A stretch of 64,000 nucleotides of DNA from Todiramphus chloris collaris. Its lineage: Eukaryota > Chordata > Aves > Coraciiformes > Alcedinidae. Below, piece by piece: positions 12,511 to 28,820 of this stretch (within the stretch, counting starts at the first letter, position 1; each line of letters starts with the position of its first letter). The DNA is taken from NCBI GenBank assembly GCA_025345505.1, contig JANVCC010000040.1:11872023-11936022 (forward strand). The letters are read 5' to 3'. The translations under genes were made by a program, and so were the position numbers. Below the pieces are notes generated by a model. The model searched no databases. It was not told the DNA's origin and saw nothing but the letters and a program-made list of their open reading frames with translations.

Positions 12511-15131
12511 CAAGATCTGTGCATGGGATATCTAAAGTACAATTTGCCAGCTTTGTGCAATTTGCTCTGTCTTTGCACACTGAAAATACAGCATGAGTAG
12601 CTAATATATCTAAACGTATATCTAAATATAGACGTGAATCTAAACATCTAAATACGTGAACTAATATATCTAAACATATATAATAGATGTCGAAGAAATT
12701 CTACTTTTCCATTTTCTGTCCAGGTTATTAATTATCTTAGAAAAGTACAAGGGCAAATTACCAGAAGGTGAGCCTGCTCTGAAGACTAGTGCTATTTACC
12801 CTCTCTGTTCAAATACAATTATAACATGGAATTTATACATATCCTCTGCCTGTTTCTCATCGCTTTGATGAGGCGTAGGATCGTTTTTCATTTCTTACAC
12901 ATAGCTGAACTGTTAGCACATTCTAAGGACCATGGGTAGAAACACATATTCATAAGGCTTTCCTGCAGCCAACACGGATGACTGCAAAGCTGTGAAAGGA
13001 AGCAGTATGTAACAGCCTTTCCCTGCTGCACCGCAGTATTTCAGCAGCTGGGGGCAGAAAGTGAGAAGCAGAGGACCTCCCGCATCCTTCGCTGGATGCT
13101 CCGGGACGAGCAGCTAACAGAAGAACATCCCGTGACATCGAACCCATAGCTGAAGGTCTCTCACCTGAGCACGGCTGCAGTTTCACTCGATTCAGTTTAT
13201 GAGGTCTCCACGGGTCTTAATCAAGCAAAGTGAACTTTGGAACAGCTTTAGGTTTCAGAGTAAATAGGTGTGTGGGAATACATTTAATCAGGCATAGTGC
13301 ATATCCAATTTACTGTAATAATTTCTGTAAGCCGTTAGGAAGTTTTCGTAAAAATCTTTTTTAACTGGTTTATCACTCACCGGAAAAAACTATCCTGCAG
13401 TTTAATGACAAAGCCTCTCTCCTCAAGTACAAATCAGTAAAGTGAAGAAGACCTTTAAGTGCGTTTGCCAGCATGCATACCTGCTTCTCATTCTGAATGA
13501 AACAACTTCCTAATTTTAATTCTTTCCTAAGCTGGAATGAAGTTACCTAATTTAACTAAGGGATCAGTAGCAGCAGCCGTGTGAAAGTTTATCTTTAATA
13601 ACCCTGTAATTTTGAGTCACAGGGCAAAAAAACAGAAGCAATGCTGAAAAGAACAGACATCTTCCTTTTCACTTCAGTGCCATTTGTTCGCGTTTGAATG
13701 ACATCCCTCCTCAAATTTTATAACATCTTTATCTCAAGCAAGAAAATACAGGAAATAAAAAATTAAGATCTAGGGGCATATTCTGCAAATAACTTTAAAG
13801 AAAGCTCCAATTTAATATCGATAGGACCATTGACCTTAAGAAATCAGATACATTATATACACCTTGCTAGAGCTTTTTTAAAATACAGCATTTTATCTCA
13901 GAAGTGCTGACAAAAATCCTTAGTATAGCAGGGGAAACTGTAACTTTAAAGGTTGAATAAAAGAGATGCAGTCTTAAATGGAATACAAATATGTTAAAAC
14001 TACCCCAGTTCTGCTGAATAAGTATCTCCCTTGACAAAGCATCGCATACTTAAAACTTTCCATGCAGTAACACTTTTAAATTAGGTAATAAGCATTTTAG
14101 GAATTTTGTGGTAACGAGAAATGCAAATACTGGTCAAACAAGACAGATTTTACTTCCAGAATTCTCTGTGTACGGAAGATTGAAAGATTAAAAGGAAATC
14201 ATGAGATGTTAATAAAATTTTAACAAATAATAATATAATATTTTAATAAAATTTTGTGCAGTATGGAAATATTAACAATTTCAGGAGACACTTCAGTGTA
14301 TCCACAAAGTTTGCTGAAATGATATTTCATATGTAATTAAGCCTTTTGGTAAAGTAATGATCTACTGTTTGAAATTAAGGGGACCTGACCCGTTTTGATT
14401 CACTTTTCTTCTTCAGCATATAAGCAAACAAAATTGCTATAGAATGTTTAACAAAAAGTTCAAAGAAAAATCACAAGCCCAATAAACTCTACAGGCCCCT
14501 CTGGATCTGAATTAAGAAAAGCTGAACTGCAAGCTAATGCATAGACACCTCTATAGATTTTATCATTTCCCTTTCAGCCTTATAGGTACATATTCAACAT
14601 TGTTTAGGCTTCTGGTTTACAAGCATCTTTGTAGAGGAATAATGCAGCAACACTGAGAGCAGACCTGTTCACACAGGATTCACATTTTCTATAGCGCAAC
14701 ACTCACCCAGTATTTCCTTCAAGCAACTGTTGCCCTCCCAGCCTTCACAAACAAAGTGACCTTGACTCAAATAACCTGTTCTCTAAATATGGAAGGCTTT
14801 CTCCATTCTAAATCAATATTTCTCACTTATTTTGGAGGAAAAAAAAAAGGTTCAAACATTCACAGGACACAATGAAGATATATATGGATTGGCTTCATGA
14901 TAAAGAATCAATTACTAACGATCCAAGGGAGGCAGTAACAAAAAGCAATTTTACCCCTAGTTTCCAAAGAAGCCAACAAAAAGATGAATTGGATCTAAAA
15001 ATCTGTGTCACTATACTTTACCTCCCACCCCCCGATTCAACTATCTATTAATGCTGCATGGTGAGCAATGCCAACCTTCATTTCATATTCCTAGCAAACT
15101 CCTATGCAGTGATTTTCTGTCTTAAAACATC

Positions 15132-15155
15132 TTTTCTTTTTTTTTTTTTTTTTTT
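15132..15155. repeat. T-rich homopolymer at gap edge
   Basis: A run of T (with one C at 15136) leads directly into the N run. It probably caused the assembly break. Confidence 0.9.
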
Positions 15156-15255
15156 NNNNNNNNNNNNNNNNNNNNNNNNNNNNNNNNNNNNNNNNNNNNN
15201 NNNNNNNNNNNNNNNNNNNNNNNNNNNNNNNNNNNNNNNNNNNNNNNNNNNNNNN
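15156..15255. other. Assembly gap (100 N)
   Basis: Exactly 100 unknown bases, a usual placeholder size, so the true length may differ. Frames drawn across it are artefacts. Confidence 0.99.
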
Positions 15256-15303
15256 TCAGGATAACAGCACAGGAAAAGCAATGGCAATGTGCCTTTTCTG
15301 GTT

Positions 15304-15336
<33 letters not shown>
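15304..15336. repeat. A17 followed by (TA)8
   Basis: A homopolymer followed by a dinucleotide run, about 50 bases after the gap. Confidence 0.95.
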
Positions 15337-18300
15337 TGGAATAGAATTCATCAGACTCTGTTAACATTTTAACAAATTCACGCTGTGCTTTCACTTTTCA
15401 GCAGTAAATAGTGATCCATGGCTTCCAGCTTTCAGTAATACCTTTCTTGTTGAAATGCAAGTGATTCTGCAGTTTAAAAATGAAAGAGAGAGAGAGACAC
15501 CCAGCTTCTTTTTCTGCTTAATCCTGGGCATACTATCTTCCATTGGAAAATTGTATGCTATAATGCTAATTCCTCTATTAATTTCAGAGAGAAGTGATCT
15601 ATAACCCAGCATATACACATTTCGCCTTGCTTTATTAAATGGAAAGCAAAGAGGTCAGATAAGTTTCTATTTAAAACATGCTGAAAAGTGGATGGCAACA
15701 TGCTACATTAGGAACCGAGATCTACTCTCTTGCTATTCCCAGTGGTTACAACAGAAAGGCAGTTCTCTCATCTGTACTAATGTGTTTCTGGTTTGAGGAG
15801 CATCGGCATCTTCTGGGACATTTAGGGGTTTGTGTTTGTGCACGCTGAATGTACAAAAATAACTTCAGTGCTGTTCTTGAGGAGTTCACTCCACAAGAAG
15901 CTCAGCCATCCCTTTTGATTCCTAACAATTGGAACACTGAAGCAGTATTGCTTTTAAGGTCAATAAAGCACCATGCTCCAGGTAAACACGTTATTCCTAA
16001 AATAATCTCTTGTTTTTGGTTGTTAATTTGTTCTTTTGGATAACTGTCATCTTAGTGTAATTTCTGGCCTAAAATCACAGCCTAGTAATATTTTTCACTA
16101 CAAACTCATTTAGTTTTTAATTAAAAAGAATGGGGTTTAACCATTTAATCACCATTATTTTTATTTCTTAGATAACAAGGCTGTTATCACTACCCTTTCT
16201 CTTCAGAACAGGGACTGCTTCTTGATGCACTCTGGTTCCTTAGCTCAGTTATTCAATGCTCTGAAAAACTGACTATTTGAAGGCAAATAAAAACATATGT
16301 GGTCTAGAAGCATTATGAGTCTTACTCATTTGTCACACTCATGAGCAATTTTAATCTTTCAACATCTACCTAGAAAAAAAAATAGAAATCTCATCTGCAG
16401 TTTTATAATTAACTGTAAGGAATGTAGGAGAGATTCATCTTTACTTTATATGGTTTTCAGTAAAAATATACTAAAATGTTAAAAGTGTATGTACTTTTAA
16501 TTATATGAAAGATTAACTATCATCTTGTGTAGTTCAGTCTACCCTAATCACTCCAGAACACTTAAGAAGAAATACTTAAACCATTCCTTGCAGCTATTTT
16601 GCATGGCATCTTATTTCACAGCATTTTAAAAGCAGGCCACAGTCTATCGATGCCGAGCTGATCACCCTGCTCTGCACTGGAATGTTAAAACCTGTGAATA
16701 GACGCTAAAAATACAATGGGATTGGGAAAAAGCAATAGACCATGACTTTATTTGGCAGTTTGTCAAAATTATGGCTCCCTATTTACAGAATGCAGGAAAC
16801 CCAGAGCCTTTTAAAAGGCATTGTACAACAGAGAAAGGACAAATGAGTTGGGTAGGACTTAGGTGCCATTGTGAGAACCATGTTTGAGAGAATGCAGAAA
16901 CTGTTTTACACTTGAACATCTGGGACTCACTGCATGGCTCCCAATAACCAATGAGACAGCACAAGAAAAGAAACCGAATCCCAGATGTTAGACATCAGTC
17001 ATGGGCCATAGAACTGGCAGATTACAGAAAGGCGAGAGTAAAAGCAGCTTTTAAGTTCAGTTGAAAGAGAGGGAGAAAGGTTTTACATGGATAAGTAGAC
17101 AGCCATGTCTCCTCTGCCTAGATTTTCATTAGGGATAATGTTATGAAGCATGTCATACTGAACTCTTTGTGAAAGGAAACGTACTACTTTTCCATGAAAA
17201 ACTGCTTTAAGAGAGGTACTTGTTTGGAGTGAATTAATTTAAGTGTGTAGGACTCGGTGCTAAGGGTCAGCTCTCAGATTTTAAAATCTTCAAGGAACAG
17301 CTGGATCACAAATCCTTTCTGCTCTAGTCCTGTTACTGAATGAAGAAAGAGTGAGGATAAACACAGGAACCTTAATTTCTCATGTTCCACTCCTCCTTCA
17401 GCTTTTAGCACTACGAGTGTGAACTGCTGCTGGATGAATGAGACACCAGTATTGCTTTGTCTCTATCAGTCCCAGCGTGAATGTCTTTTGAATGTAACTG
17501 ACAGAATGAGATGGACAGTTATACATCAATCAATACCATATCACTGAAAACACTACAGGAGTACATGCTGGAAATTGTAGAAACATAACAGAGTTCATTA
17601 CAATGTTCATGGCAACTATAAATCAAGTCATAACGACCCAAATATTACTCCAACTATCTGCACTTTCTACATATGGAGATGAGCGTAGACCATAACCTCA
17701 GACCTGAACACCTTCAAGAACACTCAAATGTGTATTTAGTTCTTACATTTCCATTACCTCAAAGATGTAATTTCTTTGGGCAAACTAGATACACTATACT
17801 ATGTGATTATTTCTGTCGCACGCAAAACTTTCTGGCTTTTTATGTGTAGACAAAAAATGTATCAAAAATGAAAGAGACTGGGGCTACCTACAGGAATAAT
17901 CTCCAGATACGAGGTTATCCTAATATGCATTTCACAAGCAGGTCAGAAGGGGGATGGAAAGAAAGAGCAAGAGAAAAGAGATGAATAACATGAATTTTGT
18001 AAAAACTTTGTGTTGAATAAGAATGGCCCACGATATCTCATAACTGGTACCCTGAACAAGTCTCCCTGTTCAAGCCCTTAGATCTTTTTAAAAATTGTCT
18101 AAGTAAGGGCTTTTAGTGAAAGAAGGGTGTATCAATATTCAACATCAGTGTGTATTTCATCCTCAGTGAGGAGTTACTGGGTAAGAGATAACTGACAGTT
18201 TAAAGAGAAAACCTTCAATAGCTTCGTTTTTTTTCCCTAAAGCCCTAAATAGATCACACAGCTAAATCCTGAACTGACACTTCAGAGATTCTATGGAGAC

Positions 18301-19940
18301 CACTTCTTTTTCCTTTTTCTTTCTGACATTAATATTTTTAATACAACATTAACCAAAGAAAATATTAAGTGGAGAATTTCAAAAGCATCAAATATCTTAG
18401 GAAGACAAGCCTCTAACTTCTAATGCATCCTACTATTAATTTGATACTAAATTGAGAAGAAGCTGAAGAGGTAAAGCCTGGTTTCTGACTTGTTATTCTG
18501 TGGAGTCTGCAGCCGTCAGGCAAAACACATTTGGCTTTATTTGCAACTTCAAGTGCGGAAGACCTTGTGAAATTGATATTGAAGATACAAGAACCATACC
18601 TTGAGAATGTATAAATGAGAATGTAAGTGATTAAGGAAAAGGTATCTTTGACAGGAACACTAACAGCAGGCCTCAAAAGGATGGGCAGATACTCTTCTGT
18701 ATTTGTTTCTTAGTAAGTAAAAATATTTTATATATGTAGATCCACGTATATTTCTCAAGATCTGGTGCTACCTTTCTATTTCTATCCGACCTATGCTGCT
18801 GACCTCTCACAAGCATTTCTGCGTGTTTGTTGTTTTGTATCCAGCAACACCCTGTAATTCACTCACTTGCTGAAGCTGTGCTTGGCACCACAGGGTACAA
18901 AATAACACAGAAAACATTATCTGGGGAAGAAGCGAAGATCGCCTGATGCTGGGAATACTGCTATGAACAGCAAAATCAGCTCTGCCCTTTCAAAAGCCAG
19001 ATCAGCTGCCTGCTAGATTGCCCTCCCCCTCTTTTTGTGGTCTCCTAAGAGTTTGAGAATTGGCCAGTAAATTGATATAACTCATGTAGAAGCCCCTCCA
19101 AAAGGAGAAAAAAAAGTAATGTGATTTTACTTTGGGAAACTATTCACCAGTATCTGCTGACTGAATCTTTGAAGTACCAGACAAAATGCAGGAAGCTTTA
19201 CTGAAAACACACTCATTAAATTTTGGGGGCTAGAAAGGAAAGAAGTAAGGTCATGTTCTGCAAATAACCTATACAAAGAGAAAGAAAAAAGCCACTCGAG
19301 TATTCTGACACTGCACTGTGACATATTTCAATCATTTACAGGAAGCCCTCAGCAAAGAATGCAAACAGGAAAGTTCTTCCTCATGAATGATCTTGCCTTT
19401 TAGCCAAAAAAGTTCCCCAGCTGCCTTGTGTAAATACTGCAAATGAAAAGGAATTCTGTTTCTAAACTCCCTGAAAGTCAAACCACTCTCACTGTATACA
19501 AATCTCTACACAGAATTTTTCCTTCCAAATATGCATCATCAGCTATCTTGCTCAGCTATGACAAAGCAAGAGGATGCACAGGGTAGTTCTGGAGTCCTTC
19601 GTGCTACAGAAGTTGTTTAGAAAGTTTACTCATCCCTGATACACCAAAGTAGAAAAGTATTTTTAAGTTATTGGGATAGGAATTTACAAAGTTAAAAATC
19701 AGAAAAAAAAAATAATCCATGGAAATTATGTGCAGAGGATGACAGAAATCACTGACAATCTCTCAGATTACTTCATGAGGTATCTGCTACTCTTCTGTTT
19801 GTTGAGGACGCTTGCGTGTGGGAACCACCCTATTGCACTCCAAGTAAAAGTTTAACAGCACATACCTAAAAGGCTGCACCAAACAAGTGCTTACGAAGAA
19901 ACCTGCTACCAGGTGTAAAGACAGCAGGATGACTGTATTA

Positions 19941-20215
19941 TAGAATCATAGAACCGTCAGGGTTGGAAGGGACCTTAAAGATCATCCAGTTCCAACCCCC
20001 CTGCCATGGGCAGGAACACCTTCCACCAGAGCAGGTTGCTCACAGCCCCAGCCAGCCTGGGCTTAGACACTTCCAGGGATGGGGCTTCCACCACCTCTCT
20101 GAGCAACCTGTTCCAGTGTCTCACCACCCTCATGGGGAAGAAATTCTTCCTAACGTCCAACCTGAATTGACCTATCTCTAGCTTTAATCCATTCCCTCCA
20201 GTCCTATCACTGCCC
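19941..20215 (-). repeat. CR1 LINE 3' end, minus orientation
   Basis: Starts with TAGAATCATAGAACCGTCAG and continues GGTTGGAAGGGACCTTAAAG, the reverse complement of the avian CR1 tail. It then runs through the usual 'accttccaccagagcaggttgctcac' and 'gcaacctgttccagtgtctcaccac' blocks (paraphrased by position, about 20019-20128). It is 5' truncated at about 20215. Open frames on both strands here are remnants of the LINE and not host genes. Confidence 0.92.
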
Positions 20216-21239
20216 CACAGCCTAAAATTATACAGGTGATGGACCTGAAGCTGCAGAAACAGAAACAGCCGATGTCTCTTAACATTTTTGGTCATGTCAT
20301 CATATATATTATCAATGCATTTCTACATCATCAGTAATGAAAGGTGGTCATGACCCAAATAGTCCATGCATTTTTCAAATAAAATGAAAAAATGCGTTCC
20401 CCCCCTCTACAGAGCACGCAATCTAACTTTCTGTCATTGTCATTAGAGGGTTTTTTATGCCTTCATGGGTTATAAACTGTTACAGATTAATTTTAAGTTA
20501 GAAGCGCATCGGAGAAGTCTAATACATCTAGCTCCTTCTAAATTGCTCTTTGTCAGATACGATGGCTTTCCACTGTCTCCTCCCACACACTTTCCATCTC
20601 TCCTGAAAATTGCCTCATCTTTGAATCATTACCATTGTAATTACAACAAGAAAAATCAGTAGTAGAAGAAAAAAAAATCTTTCACACAAAGACCATTATC
20701 ACAGGACAAAAATATCCTGCTGTATCCAAAGATAACACAATGCTGCATTATTAATGTTTCTATTGATTATTGACTTTGTGATAAGGTAAAAATCTAAATC
20801 TTCACACTTCATATGTGATATTCCTTCCAGCTGACAAAAAAAATAGAAACATGTCTAAAAGCTGGAAAGAGCATGGTCATCCCAAAACACTTAGCACAAA
20901 AAAGTAATTTATAGACATTTCTTTAAGTAAAACCAAAGGTGGAATACTATCCATCTAGCATCCAGTTGCAAGAGTCTTGGGGCTTTAAAGGGAGAGGATG
21001 TGAAGTCTTTACCTACTGGGTGGAGTATTTGCTCTTTACTTGGATGTTTCAGAGTGGCTCAATGTATACATTGACAAACCATTGTTCTGAAAATACAGCA
21101 CACGCAGATTAGTCTCTGTGGTTGGATAAATGATCAATTCTACTTCTAGGAGCAGCATTAGCTTCTTTAGAAGGGATAACAGTACAAATCTTAACGTGGC
21201 CCATTATGAAATAAAGTACTTAGAAGGAACACTTCCTTT

Positions 21240-21620
21240 TAACCTTATTTAAAATCAGACTGGAAGAGAGCTCATACAGTTCAATGACTTTCTAGTCTGC
21301 TCGCTGCCCCATGGCAGGATGAATTAACTCTGCACTGTTCCTGACAGACGTTTGTCTAAATTGATGTTAAAAGCTCCACTGATGAGGATTTCACAACTTG
21401 CTTAGACAACCTGCTTCAGTTTTTCATTTACTGTTACAAGGTTTTTCCTAATACTTAGCCCAAATCTTCCGTACTGCAACTTATGCTTCTAATCTTGATA
21501 AACATGGACGCAGAGAGTCCTCTCTTCTTCCAGCACATTTTTACGTATCTATAAACTTAAGGTTATTGCCCACCACAGGGACAGGATCCCAGTTCTTTCA
21601 AATCTTTCTTCCCTATTCAC
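21240..21620 (-). repeat. Ancient CR1/L3-like LINE relic, minus orientation
   Basis: Degraded but recognisable order of CR1-clade 3' blocks: GACAGACGTTTGTCTAAATT, AAAGCTCCACTGATGAGGAT, TTCACAACTTGCTTAGACAA and GTTTTTCCTAATACTTAGCC, followed by a 'ttcttccagcac' region. It is far more diverged than the other CR1 copies here, so it is probably an old, pre-avian insertion. Confidence 0.65.
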
Positions 21621-21805
21621 AGCCCTACAAATAGCAAAGATAAGGTACAGGGCAAATACAGATTTCCAAATCCCTTATTTACTAAGGAACATGTACTACC
21701 ATTTGTCATTTTCAATACGGAGGTGAAGGACTCAGTGGGGGACAGAGAGTGGCAGATCCTCATCTCTGGAGTTAGATTCCAAAAAGCAGTAGCGAGGCCA
21801 GGAAG

Positions 21806-21865
21806 CAGTGTTAGATTTATGGTTGGACTCGATGAGCTAAAGGGTCTTTTCCAGCCTGAGTCAAA
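21806..21865 (+). repeat. CR1 LINE 3' end fragment
   Basis: ATGGTTGGACTCGATGAGCT followed by AAAGGGTCTTTTCCAGCC matches the sense CR1 tail (gttggactagatgatcttaaaggtcttttccaacc in standard form). It may extend left to about 21735. Confidence 0.65.
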
Positions 21866-24697
21866 GCAGAGTCTGCAGGGATGGACACATCAGCCCTATT
21901 TGTGTTTTGCATAGCGGGTAGCTAGCTGGAGGTTCAGTTTCTATGGCTGTCACAGAGGGCATTGCTCATTTGCATTGAAAAATAAAAAAAAAAAGGAAAA
22001 GATAAGGATTATCTTGATTGTAATCTGCAGCAGAGTACCCCTATTAGCAAACAGCCTTGACTACAATCTTTTGCAGGAGTGCTTAACCTACATCCGATGT
22101 AGGGCGAGAGCAGATAAGAGCAAGGCTTTGGGAATATGACAGGCAGCCACAAAGAAAATCTCATACATCACCCTCTGGTGAGAGCTCACCTTACAAGATA
22201 CATTTGCAGACTTTTAAATTTTACTTGTAAATATTTAGTATTAAATCCCTGTTTCACTAGTCTCACAGTGAGATTTTTCCCAATGACTTAATAACAGTCA
22301 TATTTCATCCTGCAGAGATATGAATTACAGATGGAATTACACTTTTGAAATGGTATTTTTGACGGTTTAAGATCTCTGTACATATGTCTCTGTCCTCAGT
22401 ACACTATTCTGACAGTTTGTACGCAGAACACCTGCCGCAACAGTTTAAAACCAGTTTTCAACATCCAAATATTCTTTTCAGTGAAAGCAACAGCTCTGTT
22501 TTGTAACAGCACACTTTAACAACATGATTCAAGGAAAAGTGAAACCCTCCGTCTTAAAATTCTGCCACGAAACTGGTTCAAGATTTAGCACCTCTTACAT
22601 CTTTGTCTTTTGCCTTGTTATTAGTTTTCCAATATTTTTTCCTCACCTAGATTACCCTCTATTATTTAGTTATAACTTCCTCCATAATTGCAATCAATGA
22701 ATAGTAATCACTTAATAAACATATCCTGACAGGTCTATTTTTGCACTGGGAAAGATTCATTTTCTTTATCATCGCTCCAGTAAGCAATTTTTCTTCTTAC
22801 CTGAAGTAACAAAGTGAAATGTAGTGCCTGGTGTAGAGTTCTGCTCTGCTACGTAGAGTGTTTTGAGCAGAACCAGACACCACTCCTTGCATTTTTATAT
22901 GATTTGGATATAGATTCCTCAAAATCTGTGTAACCTGGCATTTGCACGCAGTGATTTTCATATGCAGTTCTACCGCTGCACGTAAGGAAAAGCTGCTTTG
23001 CACAGCTTGTTAACACTGAGCTAATAGTGGCATTCTGGGAGACTGTTCAGCGTGCTCTTCTTAAAATGGAGGTAATGCTGAGAGAAACTGCAGTTTTGGT
23101 GATGTTTTTGAGCTACGATACTCAAGACTGTAATACAAGAGTATGCCTTCTGTCAACTATCTATAAAAGCCTAATATGATATTAAAGAGAATAAAATATC
23201 CTGAATGAACTTGGATACCTGCAGGCTGCTGTAAAGATTTCATTTCCACTGAAGCTGATAAACACAAACAAAAGAAAATGTATTTTGGTTTGCATATGGA
23301 AACCTGTTCTTTTTCTCACAAATTAGATCGGTGTGTTCTAAGTGTGCTTGATCTGAAGTCACTGGAATCAAAGCAAGTTTTCCTACTGCCTGTAAGAGAT
23401 TTCAGACTTGGTGTAGCAATAAATGGAAATTCAGAGTAAATAAACTCTCCTAGAGGATTTGCACTGTTCTGCTTGAAGTCTGTATGGAGAAGTTCTCTGG
23501 TGTCTTGGGAGGTTAAGTCTGGTCATTCACTGCTCCTCAAGACCTAATGTGGGCATTTAAAAACTCAAACTATGTGCAGGGAAGGGAGATTCTGGTTTGG
23601 CTTTGCCTTAGGATAGACAGACTGTGCAGTTTGCCAGGTACCTTCTGAACAGGACTAAAACAATGGGTTTGGGTTAAAAAAAGAAAACAATTTAAAAACC
23701 AAATAAATATTTAAATCAAGATTTAAATACATCAAATTTGCATGCCTGAATATTGTCTTTTCAGGTGGACACTCTGAATTCTGACATTAAATGCTGTGTC
23801 AACCTTTCAGTCGAAGGCAAAACCATAAAGGGAGTACGCTAGACTGAAATGAGCTTCTGTAAAATTTAAGTACACTTTAGTTCCCCACAGTGATGCTTAA
23901 AACATATTGAGCAGCTCAACCTTGTTCCAAAGTATCAATTCACTCTAAGGACAAATTTTCCAGTGGTAACTTCTAGCATTTTCCGTATAAATACTGAAAA
24001 AAATTAATTTTACCATCCTTACCCTCCAAAGTCTCTCTCTGTTTCAGCCCCATGTGACACAACCCAGTGGGATCGAGCTGGGCTGTCCCTCTGAACAGAA
24101 TTCCATTGCTGACATCATGCTTTATGCTTTTGGAAATGACCTCACAATCAGGCCTCCTGGTACAAGCGTATGAAAATTCTTACTAATACAGCTCTCTCAC
24201 GAGCCTATATATCTGCCTACCTACAACGGGCAAATTAGGACCGCACAGCTTTAATGTATGATAATCAAAAGGGCAAACCAGAAATTTTTGCCTTAGTCTC
24301 ATCTTTGGCAGAGGAAGACTCACATTAAGTTTCAAGGAAATCTTTCTAGTACGTACGAAACAAAATAGCTGAATGCGTATCTAATCACTCCAGCAGTACG
24401 ATCCTTCCTCTGAAAAGAAGAATTGATTATATGCATCAATAACAGGGAAAATATTTATTTTGTGAGTCTGAAAATTAGACTAAAAATCTCACTTCAGAGT
24501 TCACTAGTTCAGCTTGTAATTTTCAGAATTCTTTTAAGATATCAGTACAAGGCGTCTTTTTGTGTGCACAGTAATAAAGACTTTAAATACACTAATTACC
24601 TCTAAACATAGGCATGTTACTAAAAGACTAGAAAGCAAAACAAACTTTGTGCAAAGCAGCAACTTTTAAAATAAGCAATTATTACACTGTTTAATGC

Positions 24698-24740
24698 AAA
24701 AAAAAAAAAAAAAAAAAAAAAAAACAAAAAAAAAAAAAAA
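24698..24740. repeat. A27-C-A15 homopolymer
   Basis: A run interrupted once at 24725, followed by an A/C-rich stretch to about 24772. No LINE or SINE body was seen upstream to make it a retroposon tail. Confidence 0.95.
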
Positions 24741-25441
24741 GCCCAAACAAAAGCAAACAAAAACAAAAAACCCCAGGCATTTTGTAAATATCTGGGAGTA
24801 CTTAATATGAAAACAAAATGCCTGGATTGATCTAGCAGAGATAGGTTGATATCATGGAAGGCAGAAAGAAATAGTGAAAAAAACTCTCCGCCATCTCTGC
24901 TGGTCACAGAGTGTTCAGTCATAAAAGCTTTGATTTAAATCATACTAGCCTAGTGTGGTGGAAGCATGCAGCACCACAACATCAAAGGATATGCCTCAAA
25001 AATACTCTGTTCTTTTTTTTTCTCTTTCCTTCTCTCAAATAAGAGTATAATTCTAGTTTCCAACTCATGTGTGTATCAGAAATGGTTTGTATATCCAGGG
25101 AGAAATCAGAGGGCAATGAAAAAGAAAAACAGCTTGAGAGATGCAAGAATCTCACCATACTTTTAAGTAAAGAAATAACAATTCATTTGTAATAGGACTG
25201 TCCCATTAGGGTCCCTGATTGCCATGAAAATCTCAATTGACCTGCTCCTTTTCTTTGTTATATTTACCCCTTTAAGATTAATTGCAACAATATGACCACA
25301 GACTGAGTCTCACTGACTTTCTTTTAATGTATATATACCTCACAGTCCTCCAAAAAAATATCTGGAGAAATGTAGGCTTGCCTCCGTCTCACACTTCAGC
25401 AGCTGGATACCCTTCTTTCAGGTAATTTTGCTCAGATGTCT

Positions 25442-25562
25442 CATAGAATCATAGAATGTTAGGAGTTGGAAGGGACCTCTGGAGATCATGGAGTCCAACC
25501 CCCCTGCCAGCGCAGGATCACCCAGGGCATGTCACACTGGAATGCATCCAGGCGGGTTCTCA
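25442..25562 (-). repeat. CR1 LINE 3' end, minus orientation
   Basis: CATAGAATCATAGAATGTTA, then AGTTGGAAGGGACCTCTGGA, GATCATGGAGTCCAACCCCC and CAGGATCACCCAGGGCATG: the reverse complement of an avian CR1 tail. It is close to the copy at 26885 but truncated after about 120 bases. Confidence 0.92.
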
Positions 25563-26395
25563 GAAGAGATGCGATCACTCAGAATTTCCCATTTTTTGAT
25601 TACGGAGTAGAGAAAATAACTATTTTTTCCATTGTTTTCAGTAACTTTATAAAATAATCCAAATGCACTACCTGCCAGCTTGTAGAGACAAAATAAAGGA
25701 CTTGATTTAGGAACAATTAATACCTCTCCAGAATAAATTTTGAAGCACGGTAAGTGAGAGGATAGAACATCAGTGCTTTGTGCAAGTATAACCTTCCTGA
25801 GCTTCCCAGGCTGACAGCCCACAGCTGAGATGCGACGGTGATAGTCACGGCACGCTGCGGGACGCCCACGCTGTACCGAGCAGCAGGCTGTTAGGGAAGG
25901 GTAGAGCAGCGCTGCCCACAGGGCCCCCCCATGCTGGGCCTGTCTGTATGCAAACACCATGCCCACTGTCACGGCACAGCACAGGGGAATGGTCGGGAGC
26001 CGTTTCTGTAATGCCAGGAACACTTATTCCTCCACGACTTGACCCCTGCTCTGTCTGGTGGTGCTGGTGATGTGTTGCAGATGTGATGTATAATAGCAGG
26101 AGAGCACTGATGCATCAGACCAGGAAATTAAAAAAGATGCCGTTCACACAAAGGAATGTTTAGTTAAGTTTGAAAATCTTGGCTCAGATGATACTGTGAC
26201 GGACCATTTGTTACATCTTTACTTCCTAATGTTCATTTGCTGTGGAATTTGTTGTTTGGTTTTTTTTTCCCTTCTACAAATCAGTTTGTTACTGACTTTC
26301 AATGATTCCAAGAGCTCATCTGCATTTCACCCAACACATTTTGAGTCAGAGATAATATTTGAAAGCACTAGGGTCCTTAAAGGAACAGCCTATTA

Positions 26396-28820
<2,425 letters not shown>

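Noticed and set aside
12131-12647. Long Lys-rich (plus) and Phe/Leu-rich (minus) open frames
   Set aside because: They come entirely from the low-complexity A/C and A/G tract, which lacks stop codons for compositional reasons.
15058-15287. Open frames crossing the gap
   Set aside because: They are mostly N and carry no evidence.
19963-20295. Open frames of 72 and 106 residues
   Set aside because: Both overlap the CR1 fragment at 19941-20215.
24698-24772. Poly-A as a processed pseudogene tail
   Set aside because: No coding-like or retroposon body precedes it on either strand.
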